Below, in pieces: positions 54,495-63,654 of a DNA stretch of 64,000 bases. The stretch comes from CAYFFO01 sp964342485 (GTDB taxonomy: Bacteria; Chloroflexota; Dehalococcoidia; Lucifugimonadales; CAJWER01). The position numbers and the translations under genes were made by a program. The DNA lies in contig CAYFFO010000006.1 of NCBI GenBank assembly GCA_964342485.1, positions 22,131 through 86,130 on the forward strand. The letters run 5' to 3'. The notes beneath the pieces were generated by a model that saw only the letters and a program-made list of their open reading frames with translations, was not told the origin of the DNA and ran no database searches. The first letter of the stretch is position 1; every line of letters starts with the position of its first letter.

Positions 54495-55343
54495 ATGATA
54501 CAAATCGCTAATCAACAGATGTTAATGAGAATAGGAAGCGCTGGTATAGGGCTGCCTATTTTGGCCGTTATGATATTTGCTGGTGCGCCATTATTTTCTA
54601 TTTTTGTAGCTATTCTTGCAGGTATAGCTGCATGTGAATTAACTAAAATGGCTCAAAAATTGCCGCAATACATACCTTGGTACTATTATCGATATCTGTC
54701 AGTAATGACAGTAGGGTGGTCGGTAAGTATGGTTGGTATCGCACATTTTTTTGTGTCAGGGACTTCTACTACCTATCTTTCTGTTTATTCATTTTTAATT
54801 ATTATAGTATCTTGTTTGGTTTGTTTCACATTGCTTAAAAGGACTGACCTAGATATTTTTGTTCTAGGTACTGCTTTTGGGATTTCAGTATATACAGGTG
54901 GACTACTTTCATTTGCAGTATTACTTCGTGGATTAGATTCCGGTCTAGAATGGGTTATCGTCACGTCCATTACAGTTTTTGCAACTGACACTGCAGCTTT
55001 GTATTTTGGCAAGATATTTGGGAGGACTCCTTTAGCTCCTGAAATAAGTCCAAGTAAGACATTGGAAGGGGCTGTTGGTGGTATTTTTTGCTCTGTATTA
55101 ATCATCACTGTGAGCTTAGATATTGTTGGGCTAGAAGTTGATATAGCTGCACGATTGATTCTAGGTGTGACTATTGGTTTATGTGCACAACTAGGTGATT
55201 TATTTGAATCATGGATGAAAAGGACTACAGGTGTTAAGGATTCAGGATCTTTGATACCTGGTCACGGCGGGGTGCTCGATCGACTAGATTCGATTATTCC
55301 AAATTTAGCTATTGTGTATAGTTTTGTAATCTGGGGGACTTAA
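54495..55343 (+). CDS. cdsA: Phosphatidate cytidylyltransferase
   Basis: The protein has 282 residues with about seven or eight membrane helices. It makes CDP-diacylglycerol from phosphatidic acid and CTP. The diagnostic C-terminal signature is K-D-S-G-S-L-I-P-G-H-G-G-V-L-D-R-L-D-S near residue 250; S-P-S-K-T-L-E-G-A-V-G-G is the other conserved loop. It uses the phosphatidic acid made by PlsC (40391-41077). The last base of its stop is the first of the dxr ATG. Confidence 0.95.
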   Translation: MIQIANQQMLMRIGSAGIGLPILAVMIFAGAPLFSIFVAILAGIAACELTKMAQKLPQYIPWYYYRYLSVMTVGWSVSMVGIAHFFVSGTSTTYLSVYSFLIIIVSCLVCFTLLKRTDLDIFVLGTAFGISVYTGGLLSFAVLLRGLDSGLEWVIVTSITVFATDTAALYFGKIFGRTPLAPEISPSKTLEGAVGGIFCSVLIITVSLDIVGLEVDIAARLILGVTIGLCAQLGDLFESWMKRTTGVKDSGSLIPGHGGVLDRLDSIIPNLAIVYSFVIWGT

Positions 55344-56494
55344 TGAAAGGTATAGCGATTTTGGGGTCTACGGGATCAATAGGTACCCAAACCTTGGATA
55401 TTGTGAGGTCATTTCCTGAAAGCTTTAAAGTCGTTGGTCTTGCTGCTAGGCAAAGTATAAATTTATTAGAATCTCAAGTTAAAGAATTTGATCCAAAACT
55501 GTTTTCATTAGATACAACATCTGAAAACATTAGACGACTGGAAAGTTATGGATCGAGTAAAACGGATATGATAAGCATGGTACTTGATCCTGATGTAGAT
55601 ATTGTAGTTACATCAACTGTAGGTGATGTTGCTCTTATCCCAACTATTGAAGCGATAAAAATTGGTAAAACTATAGCTTTAGCCAATAAAGAGTCGATTA
55701 TTATTGCGGGTCCTTTAATTATGAGGTTAGCTAATGATAGTGGGGCTCGTATTTTTCCTGTTGATAGTGAACCTAGTGCGATCTGGCAGTGCTTAAACGG
55801 GGAGAGTGTTGATAATATCTATTTTCCAACACAAGTTTCAAAGCTAATTATCACGGCATCGGGAGGGGCATTTAGAAATTGGCATCCATCCAAACTGGAT
55901 TCAGTAACTCCAGCTCAGGCTCTCAATCACCCTACATGGCAAATGGGCGCTAAGATTACTGTGGATTCTGCCACTCTAATGAATAAAGCATTTGAAGTGA
56001 TAGAAGCACACTACCTATTTGGCATTCCGTGGGACGATATTGATGTTGTTATACATCCTCAAAGTATAATTCATTCTATGGTTGAATTTGATGATGGATC
56101 TACGAAGGCACATCTGGGTCTACCTGACATGAAAATTCCAATACAATATGCATTATTCTATCCTGATCGTATACAAAATCATTCTGTTGGACGATTCGAT
56201 CCAGTATTGAGTGGAGAATTAACGTTTGAAGCGATGAATTCTAAACGGTATCCTTGTTTTGAAATGGCTTTAGATTTTGCAAAGAGGGGTGGTACTTGGC
56301 CTGCTGCTTTATGTGGAGCGGACGAATCAGCAGTTGAATTGTTTATTTCAGGGGAAATTAAATTTACAGATATTCCTATTTTGATAGATGCAGCCCTTAA
56401 GAACTATAATTCATATGATAATCCTGATCTTAATCAATGCCTGTCGGCAGCTGATTGGGGTAAAAGAAGAGTTAAAGAATTGGTGAATAAGTAG
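55343..56494 (+). CDS. dxr: 1-deoxy-D-xylulose 5-phosphate reductoisomerase
   Basis: The protein has 383 residues. Dxr is the first committed step of the MEP isoprenoid pathway, using NADPH. Its N-terminal cofactor loop L-G-S-T-G-S-I-G-T-Q, A-N-K-E-S, the metal-binding P-V-D-S-E-P-S-A-I-W, and the flexible loop W-H-P-S-K are all present; the C-terminal D-W-G-K-R-R-V motif ends it. It overlaps cdsA by one base and rseP follows directly, so the operon is tightly coupled. ispG (57787) is a later MEP step. Confidence 0.97.
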   Translation: MKGIAILGSTGSIGTQTLDIVRSFPESFKVVGLAARQSINLLESQVKEFDPKLFSLDTTSENIRRLESYGSSKTDMISMVLDPDVDIVVTSTVGDVALIPTIEAIKIGKTIALANKESIIIAGPLIMRLANDSGARIFPVDSEPSAIWQCLNGESVDNIYFPTQVSKLIITASGGAFRNWHPSKLDSVTPAQALNHPTWQMGAKITVDSATLMNKAFEVIEAHYLFGIPWDDIDVVIHPQSIIHSMVEFDDGSTKAHLGLPDMKIPIQYALFYPDRIQNHSVGRFDPVLSGELTFEAMNSKRYPCFEMALDFAKRGGTWPAALCGADESAVELFISGEIKFTDIPILIDAALKNYNSYDNPDLNQCLSAADWGKRRVKELVNK

Positions 56495-57694
56495 ATGTTT
56501 GATTTACCTGCATGGTTACTCATAATACCAACTCTTGCAATATTAATATTCGTACATGAACTAGGGCACTTTGTAACCGCAAAATTGTTTGGGATTGGTG
56601 TAACTGAATTTGGTTTTGGTATGCCTCCAAGGATTTATGGGATTAATTTCAAGGGTACTATTTACTCAATAAATTTGATTCCAATAGGTGGATTTGTAAA
56701 AATGGTAGGTGAAGAAGATCCTTCTTCACTGGAAAGCTTTGCCCGTCAGAGCGCTTTGAAAAGACTGGTGGTACTTACCTCCGGTTCCATTATGAATTTA
56801 TTGTTGCCCGTAGTAATTTTCACTGTCTTATTGGTACTACCCCACGATACTTTGGTCGGAGGTTCGGTTCTAGTTTCGGCAGTAGCACCTGGATCACCTG
56901 CAGAACAGGCGGGTATACGGCCTGGGGATACTATATTGGCGGTAAATGGAGAGACGGTGATATCTCCAACGGAACTAATTAAAGCTGTAAGAGGCAGAAG
57001 TTCTGAGCAAATTGAATTAAGTTTGAGGCGAGGGGCAATCGTTACAGGGCTATCATATTCTCCAGAACTAGCCACATTTGACACTGTTTCACTTATTCCC
57101 AGGAAACTCGTGCCCGAGTTGTTAGTAGTTGAGGTAGTAGATAACCCCGAGACTGAGGTAAAGCTTTCTGAAGCTAGGCGTTATAATCCAGATTTAAATA
57201 TTGGAGATATGATGACCCAGGGTGCTATAGGGGTGATGATAGGCCATTCAAATCCAAAATTTGGAAAAACCTCGGAACCAATTTGGACTGCTGTACCCAA
57301 TGCTGTAGTGACAATATGGGGTGTATTAATATTTACCTGGGAAGGAATTAGTGATGGAATAGGAAAAGGATCGAATCCAGGCATATCCGGGCCTGTAGGA
57401 ATTGCTCATGCAACTGGTGAAATTGTTGATAGTATGGGTTTTTCGTGGATTTTCCAACTTGCTGCAATCTTGAGTATTAGTTTAGGGATCCTTAATATGC
57501 TTCCAATACCTGCTCTAGATGGCGGTAGAGCGTTGTTCGTACTTATTGAGGTTGTAAGAAGAGGTAAGCGGATATCACCCCAGAAGGAAGGATTAGTGCA
57601 TTTCATTGGGTTTGTGTTTTTAATGGGATTAATATTAATGATCACTTACTTTGATGTAGTTAAGATAATTAATGGTGAGAGTTTTCTTAAATAA
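56495..57694 (+). CDS. rseP: Site-2 membrane metalloprotease RseP
   Basis: The protein has 399 residues. The zinc motif F-V-H-E-L-G-H-F is in the first membrane helix near residue 23 and the second zinc aspartate is in P-I-P-A-L-D-G-G-R. A single PDZ domain (about residues 120-190, A-E-Q-A-G-I-R-P-G-D-x-I) lies between, where E. coli RseP has two. It cuts transmembrane substrates inside the membrane. In this position, between dxr and ispG, it is a conserved neighbour with no direct role in isoprenoid synthesis. Confidence 0.93.
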   Translation: MFDLPAWLLIIPTLAILIFVHELGHFVTAKLFGIGVTEFGFGMPPRIYGINFKGTIYSINLIPIGGFVKMVGEEDPSSLESFARQSALKRLVVLTSGSIMNLLLPVVIFTVLLVLPHDTLVGGSVLVSAVAPGSPAEQAGIRPGDTILAVNGETVISPTELIKAVRGRSSEQIELSLRRGAIVTGLSYSPELATFDTVSLIPRKLVPELLVVEVVDNPETEVKLSEARRYNPDLNIGDMMTQGAIGVMIGHSNPKFGKTSEPIWTAVPNAVVTIWGVLIFTWEGISDGIGKGSNPGISGPVGIAHATGEIVDSMGFSWIFQLAAILSISLGILNMLPIPALDGGRALFVLIEVVRRGKRISPQKEGLVHFIGFVFLMGLILMITYFDVVKIINGESFLK

Positions 57695-57786
57695 TGTGCA
57701 ATCATTATATAATTGGATTAAGAATTATGGACAACTCTTTTTAAAATCAGAAAAGATTTGGATAAAATAGATGTTAGGAGCGATAA

Positions 57787-58938
57787 GTGGGAATCCGTAG
57801 GGTGTCAAAGCAAATAGATGTAGGCGGTGTTAAGGTTGGTGGCATAGCGCCTATTACCGTACAGTCTATGACAAAAACTGACACCAGAGATGTAGCTTCG
57901 ACTGTGAATCAAATTTGTGAGTTACAGGAAGTAGGGTGTGAAATTGTACGATGTGCTGTACCTGATATGGATGCAGCATTAGCACTTAAAGATATAAAGA
58001 AACAGATCAAAATTCCTCTTATAGCTGATATACATTTCCATTACGAATTAGCCCTTAAAGCTCTAGAGAGTGGAGTTGACTGCCTACGATTGAATCCAGG
58101 CAATATAAGAGATACTAAAAAGGTTCAGTCAATAGTTGTAGCAGCACGTGAAAGACAGGTTCCTATAAGAATTGGAGTCAATTTTGGAAGTCTTCCACCA
58201 GTTGGTGCTATAGGTATAACTGGTGGACTTTCACGTCATCGCGATGGTGTAAACAAGCTTCCTAAAACCAGTGAGGCAATGCCTGGTCAATATACAGTGG
58301 TTGATCATATGGTGGAAACGGGGCTATGGGAGATAGGCATTCTTGAAGATTTGGATTTTGATTTGATAAAGATATCGCTAAAAGCATTTGATTTAGATAC
58401 AACTATAGAATCATATAAACGTATGGCAAGCCTAGTTCCTTATCCTCTTCATTTGGGTGTTACAGAGGCTGGAACCGCTAAATCGGGTAGTATTCGTAGT
58501 GCTATTGGTCTAGGTTCTCTACTCTACGATGGGATAGGAGATACTATTCGTGTTTCACTTAGCGACGATCCTCGAGAAGAAGTTTATACAGGTATTGAAA
58601 TTCTTAAATCTCTTGAATTAAGGAATGAAGGTACAATTCTCGTTGCATGTCCCAGTTGTGGCAGGGCAGATGTTGACGTTCGCAATTTATCTAATCAGGT
58701 TGATGATTTAATTAGGCAAATCAAGACGCCTATTAAAGTTGCGGTAATGGGCTGTGAAGTAAATGGACCTGGTGAAGCTAAAGATGCAGATGTTGGTATA
58801 GCTGCAGGCGCGGGTCGGGCTATAATATTTAGGAAAGGTAAGAAGTCTCGTATAGTTAACGAGGCTGATATGCTAAGCGCCTTAATGGAAGAGATAGGTA
58901 AAGTCGAGAAGGAGATTTTGTCTTCTAAGAGTGTTTGA
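57787..58938 (+). CDS. ispG: 4-hydroxy-3-methylbut-2-en-1-yl diphosphate synthase
   Basis: The protein has 383 residues. IspG reduces the cyclic MEcPP intermediate of the MEP pathway with an iron-sulfur cluster. The TIM barrel shows P-I-T-V-Q-S-M-T-K-T-D; the cluster cysteines are C-P-S-C-G-R and V-M-G-C-E-V-N-G-P-G-E-A. The start is a GTG at 57787 after TTAGGAG. It needs a ferredoxin or flavodoxin; the 7Fe ferredoxin at 39208 is one candidate, by inference. A short hairpin (GCACGGT with ACTGTGC) follows its stop. Confidence 0.97.
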   Translation: MGIRRVSKQIDVGGVKVGGIAPITVQSMTKTDTRDVASTVNQICELQEVGCEIVRCAVPDMDAALALKDIKKQIKIPLIADIHFHYELALKALESGVDCLRLNPGNIRDTKKVQSIVVAARERQVPIRIGVNFGSLPPVGAIGITGGLSRHRDGVNKLPKTSEAMPGQYTVVDHMVETGLWEIGILEDLDFDLIKISLKAFDLDTTIESYKRMASLVPYPLHLGVTEAGTAKSGSIRSAIGLGSLLYDGIGDTIRVSLSDDPREEVYTGIEILKSLELRNEGTILVACPSCGRADVDVRNLSNQVDDLIRQIKTPIKVAVMGCEVNGPGEAKDADVGIAAGAGRAIIFRKGKKSRIVNEADMLSALMEEIGKVEKEILSSKSV

Positions 58939-59094
58939 GAAGCACGGTCAAGAACTGTGCCTAATAGTGAGTTGTCTTGACGGTGCGTTTATCAGGTAGC
59001 CTTTCAGGCAAAGAATTAACATTGGTTTGTTTTAGCATGTTTTGATTTATGCAATTTGATATTCGTTAAAGAAATTTATCGAGGTGTTGATACA

Positions 59095-60795
59095 GTGAAA
59101 ATTTCCAAACTTTTCGGAAGAACATTAAGAGATGATCCCCATGAGGCAGAGCTTATAAGTCACCGGTTAATGCAAAGATCTGGATTGATTTATCAGGTCG
59201 CTTCGGGTATTTACAGCTATATGCCTCTTGCTTGGAGATCTTTGAGAAAGATAGAAAAGATTATTCGAGAGGAGATGGACAAAGCCGGGGGGCAGGAATT
59301 AAGGATGTCGGTTCTGCAAGCCAGAGAGTTATGGCAAGAGTCTGGAAGGGACGAGGATTATGGACTGGAAATGTTCCGTGTTCAGGATAGACGAGAAAGG
59401 GACCTAGTAATGGCTCCTACTCACGAAGAACTCCTGACTGTTATGGTCAAATCTAATGTCAGAAGCTATAGGGATTTACCCTTGTTGCTATACCAAATCC
59501 AAACAAAATTTCGTGACGAACCCAGACCACGAGGCGGCTTGTTAAGGGTGAGAGAATTTGACATGAAGGATGCTTACAGTTTTGACATCAATGATGAAGG
59601 ATTGGATCAAAATTACAAGATCATGGAAGAAGCATACAAGAATATATTTGCAAGATGCGGGCTAGATGCAGTAATGGTTGATGCAGACAGTGGAACTATT
59701 GGAGGACGCGATTCTCAGGAATTCATGTTAATTGCTGATTCCGGAGAAGACACACTGGTAATTTGTGATAACTGTAAATATGCTGCTAATGCTGAAAAAG
59801 CGGTATTCTCTAAATCTAAGATTTCTGATGAACCGGAGATACCACTTGAAAAGGTAAACACACCAGGCGTCCGTACCATAGATGATCTCACAAAATTTTT
59901 AAAAATATCTGCAGATAAGACCCTTAAGGCAGTTTTCTATATAGCCGGTGGTAACGTTATTGTTGTTACCATACGCGGTGACCTGGATGTAAACGAAATT
60001 AAAGTAAGAAATGTCCTGGGTGGGGCACCGGATTTTAGATTGGCTACACCAACCGAAGTAAAAAATGCGGGTCTTATCCCTGGTTCAGCTTCTCCTGTAG
60101 GACTAGAAGGGATTAAAATTGTTGCAGACGAATCTGCTACCTCAATTTCCAATTTTGTTGCCGGTGCCAATCATGATCAGTTCCACTTAGTTAATGTTAA
60201 CTACGGACGAGATTTTAAGGCTGATGTGGTTACTGATATTGCCTTAGTTCAAGATGGTGACAGCTGTTTAAATTGTGGATCGATACTTAAGATAGCCAGA
60301 GGGATTGAAGTGGGTCATATTTTCAAACTGGGTACCAGATATAGTGAAAAACTGGGGGCATTGTTCCCAGATAAAGATGGTCAACAGAAGCCCATAATTA
60401 TGGGCTGTTACGGTATCGGAGTAGGACGCTTGCTTGCTGCTGCAATTGAACAAAATCATGATGAGTCGGGAATGTTATTACCCAAGTCTATTGCACCTTA
60501 TCAGGTTATGATATTAGCCCTCAATGTAGATAACGAGGCAGTGTCTCAAACTGCCATGGGGCTCTATAATGATTTATGGGAAGCAGGTATTGAGGTACTT
60601 TATGATGACCGAGATGAATCGGCAGGGGTAAAATTTAAGGACGCAGATCTTTTGGGTTTGCCTGTTCGGATTGTTGTTAGTAGTCGAAACTTAAAGGAAA
60701 ATCAAGTTGAATTAAAGATACGATCGGATAAAGATGCCATCCGTATACCATTGTCCTCAGTTCTAGACAATCTTAAGCAGATATTAGGCCACTGA
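59095..60795 (+). CDS. proS: Prolyl-tRNA synthetase
   Basis: The protein has 566 residues from the GTG at 59095, which sits eight bases after GAGGTG; an upstream in-frame ATG at 59056 would add 13 residues unlike the family. It charges tRNA-Pro. Class II motif 2 is in F-R-D-E-P-R-P-R-G-G-L-L-R-V-R-E-F, motif 3 in G-C-Y-G-I-G-V-G-R. An inserted YbaK-type editing domain (about residues 215-375) is present, marking the bacterial-type enzyme. The anticodon-binding domain ends it. It closes the operon or is a separate unit about 155 bases after ispG. Confidence 0.96.
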   Translation: MKISKLFGRTLRDDPHEAELISHRLMQRSGLIYQVASGIYSYMPLAWRSLRKIEKIIREEMDKAGGQELRMSVLQARELWQESGRDEDYGLEMFRVQDRRERDLVMAPTHEELLTVMVKSNVRSYRDLPLLLYQIQTKFRDEPRPRGGLLRVREFDMKDAYSFDINDEGLDQNYKIMEEAYKNIFARCGLDAVMVDADSGTIGGRDSQEFMLIADSGEDTLVICDNCKYAANAEKAVFSKSKISDEPEIPLEKVNTPGVRTIDDLTKFLKISADKTLKAVFYIAGGNVIVVTIRGDLDVNEIKVRNVLGGAPDFRLATPTEVKNAGLIPGSASPVGLEGIKIVADESATSISNFVAGANHDQFHLVNVNYGRDFKADVVTDIALVQDGDSCLNCGSILKIARGIEVGHIFKLGTRYSEKLGALFPDKDGQQKPIIMGCYGIGVGRLLAAAIEQNHDESGMLLPKSIAPYQVMILALNVDNEAVSQTAMGLYNDLWEAGIEVLYDDRDESAGVKFKDADLLGLPVRIVVSSRNLKENQVELKIRSDKDAIRIPLSSVLDNLKQILGH

Positions 60796-60849
60796 TCTTT
60801 TAAAGGGTGTGTGTGATCTCAGACTTTTGGATATTTAGAGAGAACCCGT

Positions 60850-61578
60850 TTATTTTGTCCATATTTGCTTGAGATTATTTTTGGGTTCCCATCCCAATAT
60901 TTTCTTAGCCTTTTCATTGCTAAATCTTCCATGTGGTAGATCTGTAAACACAAAGAATGTTTCACATTTTGACGGAAGTAAATCAGCATCTATGGTTATA
61001 GCAGGTTCAAACGCCTCGGCTGCGTCTGACCAGGTAATCGCATAGGGTGTAAGATCTTGACCATACCTTGACGTATCTGGCTTGTCATCCAAGAAATGAT
61101 AAAAGAGTAGAGTAATAACTTCTATGTCATGGTTCTCTGAGAAAATTCTGCATGTTTCTTGGCCGAGTGATTTTGTTATTGCGTACAAATTAGTACCTGG
61201 CTGCGGAGGTATATCTGGGCCTATCTGGTAATCAATCCACTCGTAGGTGGGGCCAGCCAAGGTAAAGTGAGGACCAGTATTAATGACTCTCTTAATTCCG
61301 TTGCGAACAGCAGCCACCATAGCATTATATGTGCCTATAGCATTTACTTTAAAAGCAAGTTCTCTTTCATGTCGTAGAACTGAAAGATTAATAATCACAT
61401 CCATCCCTTCGGCGGCTTTAACCACGGATTCCTGATCTCCAATATCTAATTTAAAATATTCGTGGACAGGGTCTTCATATTCATTGATATCTGTAAGTCG
61501 AAGTCTATGTTTGTGTTGGAGTGCTTTTACCACATATGGACCTAGCATTCCATTAGCGCCTAGTATAAGGATATTCAT
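60850..61578 (-). CDS. NAD-dependent epimerase/dehydratase (extended SDR)
   Basis: The protein has 242 residues. The NAD loop G-A-N-G-M-L-G is near the N-terminus, followed by the L-T-D-I-N-E strand end. The catalytic Y-A-I-T-K (Y-x3-K) is near residue 140. It is shorter than full extended SDRs and lacks a large sugar-binding domain. Its ATG overlaps the stop of the next SDR upstream (61575-62333) by four bases, so the two are co-translated. The substrate is unknown; nucleotide-sugars are possible. Confidence 0.83.
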   Translation of the reverse strand: MNILILGANGMLGPYVVKALQHKHRLRLTDINEYEDPVHEYFKLDIGDQESVVKAAEGMDVIINLSVLRHERELAFKVNAIGTYNAMVAAVRNGIKRVINTGPHFTLAGPTYEWIDYQIGPDIPPQPGTNLYAITKSLGQETCRIFSENHDIEVITLLFYHFLDDKPDTSRYGQDLTPYAITWSDAAEAFEPAITIDADLLPSKCETFFVFTDLPHGRFSNEKAKKILGWEPKNNLKQIWTK

Positions 61579-62333
61579 CTTTTGTCCTTTGTAGTGCAGG
61601 GCTCGTAACCCAGTTCAGTTCTTGATTTATCTATTAAATACCTGCTATTAGGGATATCTGACTGGATATGAAATATATTCCAACCGGGGCGCATTTTTGG
61701 GTAGGTGTGATCTATGTTTTTGTCATAACTCAAAGTTATAGCTTTGTTAACAGCTGAAATAGCATCAGATATATGTAATCCAGCTCTGTCAGTAACTTTA
61801 TCAAGTTCAGATAACATTGTCCCTAGCCGTAAACATACAATGTCCAGTTTTCCTTCCCTTCCGAATTCTCTACAAATAAATTCGACTAGGTAATAGCACA
61901 TATGTGATATGTCAGTTCCTGGTTTCGGCATCCAAGTTTCAGTTACAGTGTATGTCTCAGGATACTGGTTCATTATTTCCAAAGAGCTCAAAAAGATGAC
62001 GCGAGATACTTTAGATTTGGATGCTGCCCAAAGAAGATTGTAGGTACAGCGCATCAATAATTCTAATTTATCTTTTTCGTTAATAAGATGATTTGTTTCG
62101 CCGGAATGGATAATAGTCTCAATGCCATTGAGTATCTCATCAGTGGCTGAATCATTCTCCAAATCACATTTGACATATTCGATATTTTTGTCCACATTCA
62201 AATCTGCTCTTCTATCGGTCAGTCTAATTTGATGTGATTGTGACAAAGATTTTGCAAGTTGGCTGCTCAAGTGAGTGGCCCCATTGGTAATAAGGATGTT
62301 CAATAAATTCTCCTTCATATAATGTCTGGTCAA
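61575..62333 (-). CDS. SDR-like protein with degenerate active site
   Basis: The protein has 252 residues and shares its overall shape with the SDR beside it. The Rossmann loop reads T-N-G-A-T-H-L-S, having lost the later glycines, and the site of Y-x3-K reads Y-Y-L-V-E with no lysine. It probably folds as an SDR without the usual catalysis, perhaps as a partner of the active neighbour. An in-frame ATG six codons in is another possible start. The two overlap by four bases. This is inferred from motif loss, which should be checked by alignment. Confidence 0.75.
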   Translation of the reverse strand: MTRHYMKENLLNILITNGATHLSSQLAKSLSQSHQIRLTDRRADLNVDKNIEYVKCDLENDSATDEILNGIETIIHSGETNHLINEKDKLELLMRCTYNLLWAASKSKVSRVIFLSSLEIMNQYPETYTVTETWMPKPGTDISHMCYYLVEFICREFGREGKLDIVCLRLGTMLSELDKVTDRAGLHISDAISAVNKAITLSYDKNIDHTYPKMRPGWNIFHIQSDIPNSRYLIDKSRTELGYEPCTTKDKR

Positions 62334-62455
62334 TAAGCATAATAGCCATATTTTATCTAATCAAGCAAATATATGTGAGTTGATTGACATATGTTTGTTA
62401 TTTCCTGCAAACTGAGTGTCAGACACTACTTGTATTAATTAGCAAGGAGAAAGAA

Positions 62456-63442
62456 TTGATAGTTAAAGACAGGCAGAAGAATAATAAAGTTCGTTGTTCC
62501 CTCTTTTCTAAGCAAGTCGGTGAGAAAGTGTCAGGGTCTGCACCTAACTGGAAACGATGTCTAGTTTTTGAATTGCCTTCTCCCTGGAAAGCAGACATCT
62601 TAGAGACGCTTCATTTTCCTCCACAGATTATCGAAATCGTGTCAAAGGTTGAGTCAGCTGGAGAGGATTTGAGGATCCAATGTGTCAACCCTGATGACGA
62701 ATACTCTGTAACTGGGTTTATTCGTGTAATGTTGTTTTCCAGACCAGAAAAGGAAAGGTTCGATAGATTTATTCGAGAAGAATACCTTATCCCAACGGAA
62801 CTTCTCGGCGGCTTGGTTGAATCTCTAGTTTTATCTCGAGATGATCTGACAGGTTATAAGGATTATCTCGAAAAAAATGATGACATACGGGATATATTTG
62901 TTTGTACTCACGGTATTCGAGATACGTGTTGCGGTTCTTTTGGGATTCCAATCTATAGGCAACTTAGGGAGCGATATCCAAATATAGTAGATCATGGGTT
63001 ACGGATTTGGAGAATGAGCCATATAGGTGGCCATAGGCTAGCACCAAATTTGATTGATATGCCATCGGGCAGGAATTGGGTTCGTATTGAAGAATCTGAT
63101 CTCGATACAATGATATTCAGGAATAAGCCGGTATCACAACTAGCCGAAAAATATAGAGGGTTAATTGCACTTGATTCTCCGTACGAGATGGTAGCTGAAG
63201 GAGAAGTATTTATTCGGGAAGGCTGGAGATTTCTGGACATGTCTATTTCTTCGAAAATTGAATCTGCAACCGATGTCGATGGAGTGAAGGTTAGTGTCGA
63301 AGCTTTGTCTGCTATAAATGAACCTGTTACCTACTTTGTTGTGGTAAAACATGGTGGAAAAATCGAATACATAAAATGCAGGGGGGATGAAGTGGAAGAA
63401 GACGATCAGTATTATACAGTGTCAGTTGAAAAAATCGTTTAA
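62456..63442 (+). CDS. Sucrase/ferredoxin-like family protein
   Basis: The protein has 328 residues from the TTG at 62456, which has AAGGAG six bases upstream; an earlier ATG at 62384 would add 24 poorly matching residues. The family signature is present: C-T-H-G-I-R-D-T-C-C-G in the middle and H-I-G-G-H-R-L-A-P-N about 60 residues later. These cysteines and histidines bind a [2Fe-2S] cluster in a thioredoxin-like fold in characterised relatives. Despite the name, sucrase activity is not expected. It stands alone. Confidence 0.85.
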   Translation: MIVKDRQKNNKVRCSLFSKQVGEKVSGSAPNWKRCLVFELPSPWKADILETLHFPPQIIEIVSKVESAGEDLRIQCVNPDDEYSVTGFIRVMLFSRPEKERFDRFIREEYLIPTELLGGLVESLVLSRDDLTGYKDYLEKNDDIRDIFVCTHGIRDTCCGSFGIPIYRQLRERYPNIVDHGLRIWRMSHIGGHRLAPNLIDMPSGRNWVRIEESDLDTMIFRNKPVSQLAEKYRGLIALDSPYEMVAEGEVFIREGWRFLDMSISSKIESATDVDGVKVSVEALSAINEPVTYFVVVKHGGKIEYIKCRGDEVEEDDQYYTVSVEKIV

Positions 63443-63654
63443 TTCCAGCATTTTCTGACACCACTCCTTAAAGTATAGATGACCTAAATTACCAATGGCA
63501 CATTATTCTTAGGCAACGTATTTAAACGCCCACAACCTGCCCCTAGTAAGTATGCATAGTCCATAGTTAATAAATCTTGCATTATATATAAAATAAGCAT
63601 ATACTAATCTAAATAATAAAGATGCAGATAGCAAAATTAAAAGGATAGGCTGAT

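Noticed and set aside
58942..58960. Hairpin after ispG as a terminator
   Set aside because: The 7-bp stem is not followed by a T-run, so there is little support for termination.
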